46,437 nt of DNA from Saccharopolyspora ipomoeae (GTDB lineage Bacteria > Actinomycetota > Actinomycetes > Mycobacteriales > Pseudonocardiaceae). The notes under the pieces are model-generated. The model did no database searches. It was not told the origin of the DNA and saw only the letters and a list, made by a program, of their open reading frames with translations. Shown here piece after piece: positions 11,098 to 18,255 of this stretch; within the stretch, counting starts at the first letter, position 1; every line of letters begins with the position of its first letter. Location: assembly GCF_029952525.1 (NCBI RefSeq), contig NZ_JASAOF010000034.1:1-46437 (forward strand), read 5' to 3'. The position numbers were made by a program, and so were the translations under genes.

Positions 11098-11130
11098 ACC
11101 ACCCGGGTGGTTCCTCCCGGACAACCACCC
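11098..11130. promoter_or_regulatory. Nested inverted repeats, candidate operator
   Basis: ACCACCCGGGTGGT (11098-11111) is a perfect 14-bp palindrome. Its right half extends to GGGTGGTT (11105-11112), which is repeated inverted as AACCACCC (11123-11130). The three half-sites upstream of both divergent genes look like a regulator-binding region, possibly for the IclR protein of the fah operon. Binding is inferred. Confidence 0.4.
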
Positions 11131-11278
11131 GCTCGGACCTGCGCTCACTGGTCCGGTCGGCTCCCCACGCCACCGTCGCACCTGGTAGTAAGGGGTTCGG
11201 CGGGGATCCCCGCAGCGCGTTCGAGGCCCGGAACCCGTGGTCCGCCCACCGGGACGGGGGCTTTTCTCGCGCTTCAGC

Positions 11279-11297
11279 TTAAGTTAGGCTTGCCTAA
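11279..11297 (+). promoter_or_regulatory. IdeR/DtxR-type iron box
   Basis: This 19-bp site matches the iron-box consensus (TTAGGTTAGGC-TAACCTAA as I know it) at 16 of 19 positions. It ends 3 bp before the GGAGG ribosome site of the DUF2470 gene, so bound repressor would block transcription. This predicts derepression of the downstream gene under iron limitation. Confidence 0.75.
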
Positions 11298-11312
11298 GTT
11301 GGAGGTGAGCAG

Positions 11313-12095
11313 GTGGGCGAGAAGACGATCCGCAAGCCGGCCAGGCCGAGCGTGGCGGAGCGAGCCAGGAGCATTGCCAAGCGCGGCGGGAAGGCCGCGC
11401 TGCTGCCGTCGGGCGAGGTCTCGGCCCGCGTCGCCCCCTTGCTGCACCACGTGCACTCGGACGGGACCGCGACCGTGCTGCTCGCCGACGACCACCCGCT
11501 GGTCGCCGCCGGCTGGCACGCCCCGCGCGGCGAGCTCGCGGCGGTGCTGGAGGTGGCCGACCCGACCCCGGTGCGGCTGCGCGAACCGGTCCGCGGCCTG
11601 CTGTGGCTGACCGGCTGGCTGCGGCTGCTCGACCCCGAGGAGGCGCACCACGAGGTGCTCTCCATCGTCGACGACCGGCCCGACCCGCGACTGCTCGACG
11701 CCGGGCACGGCGCCAGCGTGCTGCGGCTGGAGTCCGCCTCGATCGTGCTCGCCGACGCCGAGGGCACCGACTCGGTGGACCCGACCGAGTTCCAGGCCGC
11801 CACGCCCGATCCGTTCTGCACCTTCGAGGACGACTGGCTGCGGCACCTGGAGCTCTCGCACCGCGACGTCGTGGGCCTGCTCGCCCGGCACCTGCCGGAG
11901 CAGCTGCGCGGCGGCCACATCCGGCCGCTCGGCCTGGACCGCTACGGGCTGCGGCTGCGGGTGGAGTCCTCCGACGGCGACCACGACGTCCGGCTGGGCT
12001 TCTCCCGACCGGCCGACACCACCGAGCGCCTCGGCTTCGAGCTCCGCCGCCTCGTCGGCTGCCCCTTCCTCGCCCAGCAGCGCAACGGCTCCTGA
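11313..12095 (+). CDS. DUF2470-domain protein, iron-regulated
   Basis: A 260-residue protein. The C-terminal part (about residues 175-255), beginning DDWLRHLELSHRDVVGLLAR and ending in GFELRRLVGCP, fits DUF2470, the domain also found in HugZ-like haem-degrading proteins. The N-terminal 170 residues could be a divergent FMN-binding split-barrel-like part, which I cannot confirm. GTG at 11313 has a GGAGG site 7 nt upstream. The iron box at 11279-11297 implies IdeR/DtxR control, in keeping with a role in haem or iron use. The haem role is inferred from the family and the box. Confidence 0.78.
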   Translation: MGEKTIRKPARPSVAERARSIAKRGGKAALLPSGEVSARVAPLLHHVHSDGTATVLLADDHPLVAAGWHAPRGELAAVLEVADPTPVRLREPVRGLLWLTGWLRLLDPEEAHHEVLSIVDDRPDPRLLDAGHGASVLRLESASIVLADAEGTDSVDPTEFQAATPDPFCTFEDDWLRHLELSHRDVVGLLARHLPEQLRGGHIRPLGLDRYGLRLRVESSDGDHDVRLGFSRPADTTERLGFELRRLVGCPFLAQQRNGS

Positions 12096-12102
12096 CGAGA
12101 TC

Positions 12103-12130
12103 GGTGACAGTTTTCATGAAAACTGTCACC
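12103..12130. repeat. Palindrome element 1 of array (28 bp, perfect)
   Basis: A 28-bp perfect palindrome with left arm GGTGACAGTTTTCA and its exact complement. It is the first of four evenly spaced elements in the convergent gap 12096-12333, just after the DUF2470 gene stop. It could act as a terminator for that gene. Confidence 0.9.
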
Positions 12131-12170
12131 ACCAACGAAACACCCACCCACCCCGAACCCGTCCCGAGAT

Positions 12171-12197
12171 GGGGAAGTTTTCATGAAAACTGTCCCC
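12171..12197. repeat. Palindrome element 2 of array (mixed arms)
   Basis: The left arm GGGGAAGTTTTCA is of the element-3 type; the right arm TGAAAACTGTCCCC is of the element-4 type. The stem therefore has a one-base bulge. It looks like a recombinant between two arm types. Confidence 0.88.
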
Positions 12198-12239
12198 GTC
12201 GAACGACGTCTCCCCCTGAGGGGATCGACCCCTGGGTGG

Positions 12240-12263
12240 GGGAAGTTTTCATGAAAACTTCCC
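12240..12263. repeat. Palindrome element 3 of array (24 bp, perfect)
   Basis: A perfect 24-bp palindrome with arm GGGAAGTTTTCA. Its CATG centre is 68 bp from that of element 2 and 68 bp from that of element 4. Confidence 0.9.
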
Positions 12264-12306
12264 TCACGACCGAACGTCGGTGGTGAGGGGTGTTGGGGTT
12301 CGGGGT

Positions 12307-12332
12307 GGGACAGTTTTCATGAAAACTGTCCC
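12307..12332. repeat. Palindrome element 4 of array (26 bp, perfect)
   Basis: A perfect 26-bp palindrome with arm GGGACAGTTTTCA. It ends one base before the stop codon of the minus-strand gene at 12334-12705, so it is placed to act as its terminator. Confidence 0.9.
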
Positions 12333-12333
12333 G

Positions 12334-12705
12334 TCAGGTGAGTTCGTCGGAGAACCACGTCGCTCGGGTGATGCGGCCGTGGCGGAAGCGCAGCGAGCCG
12401 TCCTCGCCGACCAGCACCGCCTCGGCGATCTGCTGCTGCCGGGTGACCAGCCAGAGGAAGGCGTGCGCCACCCGCCACGCCTGGCCCTCGGTCAGCCCGT
12501 CGGAGAACCGGACCTGCAGACCGCCCGGTTCCGCGTACTGCAGCTCCACCAGGAGCCCGTCGCGGATGCCGAAGAAGTCCGTGGCACCCAGCGCGCAGTT
12601 GATCGAGTCGAAGTCGCGCACCTCCCGCAGCACGCGCATGGCCAGCGCCGGCAGGTTCTCCGCCAGCGGCTCGGCTTCCTGCGTTCCCCACACGTAAACG
12701 TCCAC
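12334..12705 (-). CDS. Hypothetical protein, small and soluble
   Basis: A 123-residue protein I do not recognise. It starts VDVYVWGTQEAEPLAENLP and contains FDSINCALGATDFFGIRDG and DGLTEGQAWRVAHAFLWL. It has no signal peptide or membrane helix and normal codon use for the region. I chose the second of two close GTG codons (12705) because GAGAGG then sits 6 nt upstream; GTG at 12711 is too near that site. It is divergent from the CPBP gene and convergent with the DUF2470 gene. The palindrome array follows directly after its stop. Confidence 0.65.
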   Translation of the reverse strand: MDVYVWGTQEAEPLAENLPALAMRVLREVRDFDSINCALGATDFFGIRDGLLVELQYAEPGGLQVRFSDGLTEGQAWRVAHAFLWLVTRQQQIAEAVLVGEDGSLRFRHGRITRATWFSDELT

Positions 12706-12828
12706 GCGCACCCTCTCGCGTCGGCGACACTCATGCGACGGAGCGGGAGCCCTCAGCGGTTCCGCTCCTCCGAAAACCAGTCGCGACGGGCATCCGACGA
12801 CGGCACCGCTGCGGGTACGGTGCGTCCG

Positions 12829-13638
12829 GTGAGCATCCTGCGCGCCTGGCTGAGCCCTACACGCCCCGATGAGCCCCAGGAGTTCACCGATCCGGCGGAG
12901 CGCAAGGCGATCCGCATCGAACTGCTCGTGGTCTTCGCCGTCACGCTGGGCATGTCGGGCCTGCAGAGCCTGATCTCCCTGCTGGACGCGCTGCTGCAGC
13001 CGATGCCGCTGGCCCAGCAGCAGGTCGCGATCAACCAGCCGCGAGCCGATCTCGGGCTGCTGGACATGCTGGCGCAGCTGGTCAACGTGCTGCGGCTGAT
13101 CTCGTGGGGCGCGCTGGGCGCGTTCCTGCTGTGGCGCAGCGGGATCGCGCTGCGGAAGGTCGGCCTGGACCGCACCCGGTTGGGGAATGACGCGCTGCGC
13201 GGAGCGGGACTGGCCGCGCTGATCGGGATTCCCGGGCTCGGCCTGTACCTGCTGGCGCACGCGCTCGGCCTGAGCCTGACCGTTCAGCCCTCGACGCTGA
13301 CCGACGCGTGGTGGCGGGCGCCGGTGCTGGTGCTGTCGGCGTTCGGCAACGCCTTCGCCGAGGAGGTCCTGATCGTCGGCTACGTGCTGACCCGGCTGCG
13401 GCAGCTCGGCTGGGGCGAGAACCGCTCGCTGTGGCTGGCCGCGCTGCTGCGCGGCAGCTACCACCTCTACCAGGGCTTCGGCGGATTCGTGGGCAACGTC
13501 GTGATGGGTCTGGTCTACGGCCGGATCTGGCAGCGCTCCAACCGGCTGGTGCCGCTCGTCGTCGGGCACGCGCTGATCGACGTGGTCGCGTTCGTGGGCT
13601 ACGCGGCGCTGCGGGGGCACGTCGACTGGCTCCCGTGA
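12829..13638 (+). CDS. CPBP-type intramembrane metalloprotease-like protein
   Basis: A 269-residue membrane protein of the CPBP (CAAX protease/bacteriocin-processing, Abi) type with several hydrophobic helices. The catalytic-like motifs are AEEVLIVGYVLTRL (motif 1), LLRGSYHLYQG (motif 2 His) and GHALID (motif 3). In motif 1 the EE pair is kept but the usual Arg (EEVLFRG) is Val. GTG at 12829 lies 7 nt after TACGGT (12816-12821), a leaderless layout. Substrate unknown. Related proteins cut prenylated peptides or give immunity to bacteriocins; which applies here cannot be told. Confidence 0.82.
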   Translation: MSILRAWLSPTRPDEPQEFTDPAERKAIRIELLVVFAVTLGMSGLQSLISLLDALLQPMPLAQQQVAINQPRADLGLLDMLAQLVNVLRLISWGALGAFLLWRSGIALRKVGLDRTRLGNDALRGAGLAALIGIPGLGLYLLAHALGLSLTVQPSTLTDAWWRAPVLVLSAFGNAFAEEVLIVGYVLTRLRQLGWGENRSLWLAALLRGSYHLYQGFGGFVGNVVMGLVYGRIWQRSNRLVPLVVGHALIDVVAFVGYAALRGHVDWLP

Positions 13639-13756
13639 TCTTGGATTCCGGCGCGGCGCGCAACGCATCGCCGGTTCAGTCGCCAGGAAAGTTAATGATC
13701 CATCGAAATCGAGTGTGATCAGCGACGATTACGTTCGTCCCGGCTAGTCTGCGGGT

Positions 13757-14977
13757 GTGACTCGACCGCACGTCCAGAGCGAGGTCGGACCGCTGAACTC
13801 GGTGGTGCTGCACCGTCCCGGTTCCGAGCTCAAGCGCCTCACCCCGCGCAACAACGACCAGCTGCTGTTCGACGCGATCCCCTGGGTCGACCGGGCGCAG
13901 GAGGAGCACGACGCCTTCGCCGAGGTGCTGCGCGGACGCGGCGTCGAGGTCCTGCTGCTGCGCGACCTGCTCACCGAGGCACTCGCGGACGCCCGCGCGC
14001 GGGCCGCCGCGGTGCACACCGGCGTCGACGAGCTCAAGCTCGGCGCCGACGTGGCCGACACGCTGCGCTCGCACCTGTCGGGCGTCACCGACGAGACGCT
14101 GGCCGAGGTGCTCATCGGCGGCATGACCTTCGAGGAGCTGCCGGAGGCGGAAGGCCGCTCGCTGGTGCGCCGGATGCACCGGCCGCACGACTTCGCCGTC
14201 GACCCGCTGCCGAACCTGCTGTTCACCCGCGACTCGTCGGTGTGGATCGGCGGCCGGGTGGCGATCGCGGCGCTGGCGATGCCCGCGCGGCGGCGCGAGT
14301 CGGCGATCACGGACCTGATCTACGCCTACCACCCGAGGTTCTCGCACGCGGCCCGCGCGTACGGCGCGCACTCGGCACCGGTGGAGGGCGGCGACGTGCT
14401 GCTGCTGGCGCCCGGCGTGGTCGCCATCGGGGTCGGCGAGCGCACCACCCCGGCCGGCGCGGAGTCGCTGGCGCGGTCGATGTTCGCCGACGACCTCGCG
14501 CACACCGTGCTGGCGGTGCCGATCGAGCAGGCGCGCGCGTCGATGCACCTGGACACCGTGTGCACGATGGTCGACCGCGACGCGGTGGTGATGTACCCGG
14601 CGATCCAGCACTCGCTGACCGCCTACGCGCTGCGCCCGAAGGACGGCGCGCTGGACGTCTCCGGTCCGGCTCCGTTCCTGGACGCCGCGGCCGAGGCGAT
14701 GGGCATCGACCGGCTGCGGGTGATCGACACCGGCCTGGACCCGGTGACCGCCGAGCGCGAGCAGTGGGAGGACGGCAACAACACGCTCGCGGTCGCTCCC
14801 GGCGCGGTCGTGGCCTACGAGCGCAACGCCGAGACGAACGCGCGACTGGAGGACGCGGGCATCGAGGTGCTGCGCATCAGCGGCTCGGAACTGGGTTCCG
14901 GACGAGGCGGCCCGCGGTGCATGTCGTGTCCGATCAGCCGTGCTCCGCTCGGCGACACGCGAATCGCGTCCACCTGA
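13757..14977 (+). CDS. arcA: Arginine deiminase
   Basis: A 406-residue enzyme converting arginine to citrulline and ammonia, the first step of the ADI pathway. Visible active-site motifs are LPNLLFTRDSSVW, EGGDVL, MHLDTVCTMVD and the C-terminal GPRCMSCPISR with the catalytic Cys at about 388. The length is normal for the family. TAGTCT (13745-13750) lies 6 nt before the GTG, so the mRNA may be leaderless. No arcB, arcC or arcD is nearby, so it is a stand-alone gene and citrulline may feed arginine recycling. Confidence 0.95.
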   Translation: MTRPHVQSEVGPLNSVVLHRPGSELKRLTPRNNDQLLFDAIPWVDRAQEEHDAFAEVLRGRGVEVLLLRDLLTEALADARARAAAVHTGVDELKLGADVADTLRSHLSGVTDETLAEVLIGGMTFEELPEAEGRSLVRRMHRPHDFAVDPLPNLLFTRDSSVWIGGRVAIAALAMPARRRESAITDLIYAYHPRFSHAARAYGAHSAPVEGGDVLLLAPGVVAIGVGERTTPAGAESLARSMFADDLAHTVLAVPIEQARASMHLDTVCTMVDRDAVVMYPAIQHSLTAYALRPKDGALDVSGPAPFLDAAAEAMGIDRLRVIDTGLDPVTAEREQWEDGNNTLAVAPGAVVAYERNAETNARLEDAGIEVLRISGSELGSGRGGPRCMSCPISRAPLGDTRIAST

Positions 14978-15128
14978 TCGGGCGAACATTTCGACTGTGA
15001 TCGAGAACAACCGTAGAATTTTGGCGGCACTCATAAGCGGAACCCGATAGGTTGCTTCGGGTAAGGATCGCACGACCTTCCCCGTTTCCGCTGGTAGTGG
15101 CGCTGAGGTCGGCGAGAACGGCAAGGTG

Positions 15129-15210
15129 TGGCTCGCCTTGATTAATTGAGGCAAACCTTTCTTCCTGCCCTGGGAAACTAAGGCTAACCATATTAGAATA
15201 AGGCTCACCT
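15129..15210 (+). promoter_or_regulatory. Four phased iron-box-like motifs before ferritin gene
   Basis: Four copies of a core like AGGCTAACCT lie at 15129-15138 (TGGCTCGCCT), 15149-15158 (AGGCAAACCT), 15181-15190 (AGGCTAACCA) and 15201-15210 (AGGCTCACCT). They start 20, 32 and 20 bp apart, close to two, three and two helical turns. In mycobacteria, tandem IdeR boxes activate the ferritin gene bfrB when iron is plentiful; the same logic fits here. Confidence 0.65.
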
Positions 15211-15249
15211 TGAATGTGATTGGACCGATTCAAGGTTATATTGAGACAC

Positions 15250-15810
15250 ATGGCTGTCACCGCGAAGAAGATTCAGCACAAGGAATCGAAGTTCGAGAAC
15301 CTGCTGCAGGAACAGGTCAAGAACGAGTTCACCGCCTCGCAGCAGTACATCGCGGTCGCGGTCTGGTTCGACGACAACGATCTGCCGCGGCTGGCCTCGC
15401 ACTTCTACCAGCAGGCGCTGGAAGAGCGGAACCACGCGATGATGATCGTCCAGTACCTCATGGACAACAGCATCACGCCGCAGATCCCGGCCATCGAGCA
15501 GGTCCGCAACGACTTCTCCGAGACCCGGGAGCTGATCGCGCTCGCCCTGGAGCAGGAGCGCGAGGTGACCCGCGAGATCGAGACGCTGGCCAGGACCGCC
15601 CGCGAGGAGGGCGACTACATCGGCGAGCAGTTCATGCAGTGGTTCCTCAAGGAGCAGGTCGAGGAGGTCTCCTCGATGTCCACCCTGCTCAACGTCGTGG
15701 ACCGCTCCAAGGGCAACCTCTTCGACGTCGAGGCCTTCCTCGCCCGCGAGCAGGTCGGCGACGATGGCTCGGACCCGACCGCCCCCAAGGCGGCCGGCGG
15801 CGCGCTGTAA
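15250..15810 (+). CDS. Ferritin (iron storage)
   Basis: A 186-residue non-haem ferritin that stores ferric iron in a 24-subunit shell. The four-helix core carries the ferroxidase residues: Glu in VKNEFTASQQY, then EERNHAMM, EVTREIETL and QFMQWFLKEQVEE. It resembles mycobacterial BfrB in length and motifs. ATG at 15250 begins MAVTAKKIQHKESKFE. The AT-richer upstream region holds four iron-box-like motifs, so IdeR/DtxR control is likely. It is followed by a strong shared hairpin at 15845-15879. Confidence 0.93.
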   Translation: MAVTAKKIQHKESKFENLLQEQVKNEFTASQQYIAVAVWFDDNDLPRLASHFYQQALEERNHAMMIVQYLMDNSITPQIPAIEQVRNDFSETRELIALALEQEREVTREIETLARTAREEGDYIGEQFMQWFLKEQVEEVSSMSTLLNVVDRSKGNLFDVEAFLAREQVGDDGSDPTAPKAAGGAL

Positions 15811-15844
15811 CCCGGAGCTCGACGAAAACCCGGGAACCCGGGCG

Positions 15845-15879
15845 GATCACCCCGAGCGGCTCAGCCGCTCGGGGTGATC
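15845..15879. terminator. 17-bp-arm hairpin, bidirectional terminator
   Basis: Two 17-bp arms (15845-15861 and 15863-15879) are exact complements with a single base between them. The element sits between the convergent ferritin and anti-sigma-like genes and overlaps the last six codons of the latter. It probably ends transcription from both sides. Confidence 0.75.
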
Positions 15880-16412
15880 TGCATTTCGCTGGGCGGGCTC
15901 TGCTCCGACGGGCCCGGTTGCTGCGGTTCCTGCGGTTGCTGCTGCGAGGTCTCCGGATCCGGTTGCTGCTGCGAGGTTTCCGGGTCGGCGGTCTCCGACG
16001 GGCCGGTGCGCAGGATCGACGGGTCGTGCGACTCGCTGATCGAGGGCTCCGGCTCGGAAGGACCGGTCTGCTGCCGGCGGGTGTCCGGTGACGACGGTGG
16101 CGGGAGGTGACCCGTCGGCGGCGGCACGAGCGATCCGCTCGACGGCAGCGGCGGCGGGACCTGCGGACCTCCCGGCTGCTGGGTCACCGGCGGCCGCGCG
16201 GGCGGCAGCGGCCCCTGCTCGTGGCTGACCATCGCGACTCCCCCGCCCACCAGCAGCACCGCCCCGAGCGCGACACCGGTCGCGGCCAGCATCGAGTTGC
16301 GCTGACGTCGGCGACGCGCGGCGGCCACCAGCGACCACTCCGCGCCGGTGCGGACCGGGACGTCCAGCCGGTCGTCGCGCAGCAGGCGCTGCAGCTCGTC
16401 GTCCAGATCCAT
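15861..16412 (-). CDS. Single-pass membrane protein, likely partner of SigE-type sigma
   Basis: A 183-residue protein. A short cytosolic N-terminus (MDLDDELQRLLRDDRLDVPV) is followed by a basic RRRRQR stretch, one membrane helix (about residues 41-63) and an outer part rich in Pro, Gln, Ser and Glu, including a repeated DPETSQQQP. Start and stop overlap (TGATG) couples it to the sigma gene. Such membrane partners of SigE-family sigma factors often act as anti-sigma factors, but I see no zinc-binding HxxxCxxC motif. GTG one codon upstream is an alternative start. Anti-sigma function is inferred from position and layout. Confidence 0.7.
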   Translation of the reverse strand: MDLDDELQRLLRDDRLDVPVRTGAEWSLVAAARRRRQRNSMLAATGVALGAVLLVGGGVAMVSHEQGPLPPARPPVTQQPGGPQVPPPLPSSGSLVPPPTGHLPPPSSPDTRRQQTGPSEPEPSISESHDPSILRTGPSETADPETSQQQPDPETSQQQPQEPQQPGPSEQSPPSEMQITPSG

Positions 16413-16912
16413 CACGCGTCACCTCCCTCGACGGTCTCGCCGAGCCGCTTCCGCAAGGACGTGAGCGCCTTGCTCGCCTGGCTCTTCACGGTTCCGCAGC
16501 TGACGCCGAGGGTCTCGGCGATCTCCAGTTCGGAAAGACCTTCGTAGTAACGCAGCACGACCACCGCGCGTTGCCTCGGCGGCAGATCACGCAACGCCTG
16601 CCACACCGGCTCGTTCTCCAAGCGGTCCTGCTGCGGGATCGCGGGCACGTCCGGGAACTCGGCCAGCAGCGTCTCGCGGCGGGTCCGGCGCCAGCGGCTG
16701 ATGTGCGCGTTCGCCATCGCCTTGCGCACGTAGGCCGTGGGGTCCTCGGTCGTGCGGCTGATCTTGCTCCAGCGCGAGCCGACCTTCTCCAGCACCGTCT
16801 GCACCAGGTCCGCGGCGTCGTGCGGGTTGCCGGTGAGGGCATGGCCGTACCGCATCAGCCCAGGCAGAGCCACCCGGACGAAATCGGCGAAGTCGTCTTC
16901 TGTCGCAGCCAT
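16412..16912 (-). CDS. SigE-family (ECF-like) RNA polymerase sigma factor
   Basis: A 166-residue ECF-type sigma factor. Region 2 covers ADLVQTVLEKVGSRWSKI (about residues 35-75). Region 4 covers LPPRQRAVVVLRYYEGLSEL and the helix-turn-helix ETLGVSCGTVKSQASKAL. The short form and AYVRKAMANAHISRWRR match the actinobacterial SigE-family subgroup (TIGR02983-like). ATG at 16912 follows a GGGGGG stretch; longer upstream starts have no conserved sequence. It is coupled to the downstream membrane gene. Regulon and signal unknown. Confidence 0.9.
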   Translation of the reverse strand: MAATEDDFADFVRVALPGLMRYGHALTGNPHDAADLVQTVLEKVGSRWSKISRTTEDPTAYVRKAMANAHISRWRRTRRETLLAEFPDVPAIPQQDRLENEPVWQALRDLPPRQRAVVVLRYYEGLSELEIAETLGVSCGTVKSQASKALTSLRKRLGETVEGGDA

Positions 16913-17277
16913 GTCCCCCCGGCGCGCCTGCCCCACAGGTAGTCCCGACGCCTCAGCGGCGGCCGGCACGGCAGGCGAGTGCGCGGTCACCCCTCCACCC
17001 CCTCGACACCGGGTACCACTGTGGAGGGATACGCACCACCGCGCCACTTCGTTGCCCAACGCAACCGAGATCACCCGAACGGAGCAAGTGGTCACCTTGC
17101 ATGGCGGTGCGGGTAGGGGAACCTGAGCGGCTCCGTGGACTCCGCGCGTCGCTCCTGATGTATGTCCAATACACGGCGTCACGACGTGCTCGCCACGAAG
17201 CCGCTCAGAACCCCCGGCGGTGCGGGCTGCTCAGGTGGTGAAAGAGAAAGCGACTCCGTCGCTTGCCTGACGGTCGG
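16913..17277. other. Intergenic region upstream of the sigma gene
   Basis: A 365-bp gap with no supported gene. It must hold the sigma promoter. I see only a short inverted repeat, GTTGC / GCAAC at 17051-17065, and no clear terminator for the DUF5926 gene. Confidence 0.5.
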
Positions 17278-18231
17278 TCAGCGGATGGTGATCTGGCGGC
17301 CTCGTAGTCCGTCCCTGGCGCGGCGCTCCGTGCTGGTCAGGGGCTCGCTGTCCAGGGAGGCGAGGGCTTCGTCGAGGCGGGAGCCGAGGGCTGCCGCGGG
17401 CTCGTCCCACTCGCGGGCGTGCAGTTCGCGGTCGAGGTCCCAGACCGGGACGAGCAGGCCGTGCGCGCGGAACGAACCCGCGTACCGGCTCTCCTCGCCC
17501 AGGGCCAGCTCGCCGCGGGCCGAGAGCCGGGCCAGCGCGGCCAGCAGCTGCTCCTCCGGTTCCGGTCGGACCCAGCGCAGGTGCGCCTTCTCGCCCGCGT
17601 CCACCCAGTACGCCGAGGTCACGCCCTCGCCGCGGAGGCGGTCAGTGGGCATGATCGCGGCGTTCGCGCGCTCCAGCGACAGGGCGACCTCGCCCGTCGG
17701 GTCCACGTCCTCGGGCAGCCACCAGGCGAAATCGGTGTGCAGCTCGACGTCGAGAGCGGCATCGGTGTCGATCAGGTCCTGCAGGCGGACCGGAACGGTG
17801 CCGGCCTCGGCGGTCTCGGGACCGACGACCGACAGCGACTGGCCCTCGCCGGCCTCCTGCACCCACTCGACCGCGCGGGCCAGGTCGCGGCTGATGTCAC
17901 CGGAGTGCGTCTGCACCTGCAGGCCCACGAACCGGGTGCCGTCGTTGCGGTGCAGCGCGGCTGCCGCCATCGGCAGCACCGTGGCCAGGGTGATCGCCGA
18001 TCCGTCGCGCATCGGCAGCGCCGCCGTCGCCGACGGGACGAACTCGCGCAGCGCGACCAGCTCGCACTCGGCGGCCAGGCCCTCGAACGGCCGGGTCACG
18101 ATCACGTCCGCGGCACCACCGGCCTTGCCGTGGCAGGCCTTGTAGCGCTTGCCCGATCCGCACGGGCAGGGCTGGCGGGGACCGACGGCGCCTTCGGGCT
18201 GGGCTGGCTTGGTCGCGGCTCGCTTCGACAC
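17278..18231 (-). CDS. DUF5926 family protein with SecC-type zinc motif
   Basis: A 317-residue protein. The N-terminal PCPCGSGKRYKACHG is a SecC/YchJ-type zinc-binding motif (CxCGSGxxxxxCH). The rest, from VIVTRPFEGLAAECELV, fits the actinobacterial DUF5926 family, whose function is unknown. Zinc motifs of this type often mediate protein contacts, for example with SecB or ribosomal proteins. It begins 24 bp after the GDPD gene stop, so both may be co-transcribed. The family name is recalled, not searched. Confidence 0.8.
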   Translation of the reverse strand: MSKRAATKPAQPEGAVGPRQPCPCGSGKRYKACHGKAGGAADVIVTRPFEGLAAECELVALREFVPSATAALPMRDGSAITLATVLPMAAAALHRNDGTRFVGLQVQTHSGDISRDLARAVEWVQEAGEGQSLSVVGPETAEAGTVPVRLQDLIDTDAALDVELHTDFAWWLPEDVDPTGEVALSLERANAAIMPTDRLRGEGVTSAYWVDAGEKAHLRWVRPEPEEQLLAALARLSARGELALGEESRYAGSFRAHGLLVPVWDLDRELHAREWDEPAAALGSRLDEALASLDSEPLTSTERRARDGLRGRQITIR

Positions 18232-18255
18232 GGCTGATCCAATCGCTGGCGGTGA

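Larger units (their letters stand above)
10968..11312. other. Divergent intergenic region, fah operon / DUF2470 gene
   Basis: A 345-bp gap between divergent genes with no supported coding region. It holds the leaderless promoter of the fah operon at its left edge, an inverted-repeat block at 11098-11130 and an iron box at 11279-11297 just before the DUF2470 gene. Confidence 0.7.

Noticed and set aside
12103..12332. CRISPR array
   Set aside because: Spacing is regular, but the repeats are self-palindromes with differing arms, only four copies exist, spacers are 40-43 bp and no cas gene is in the window.
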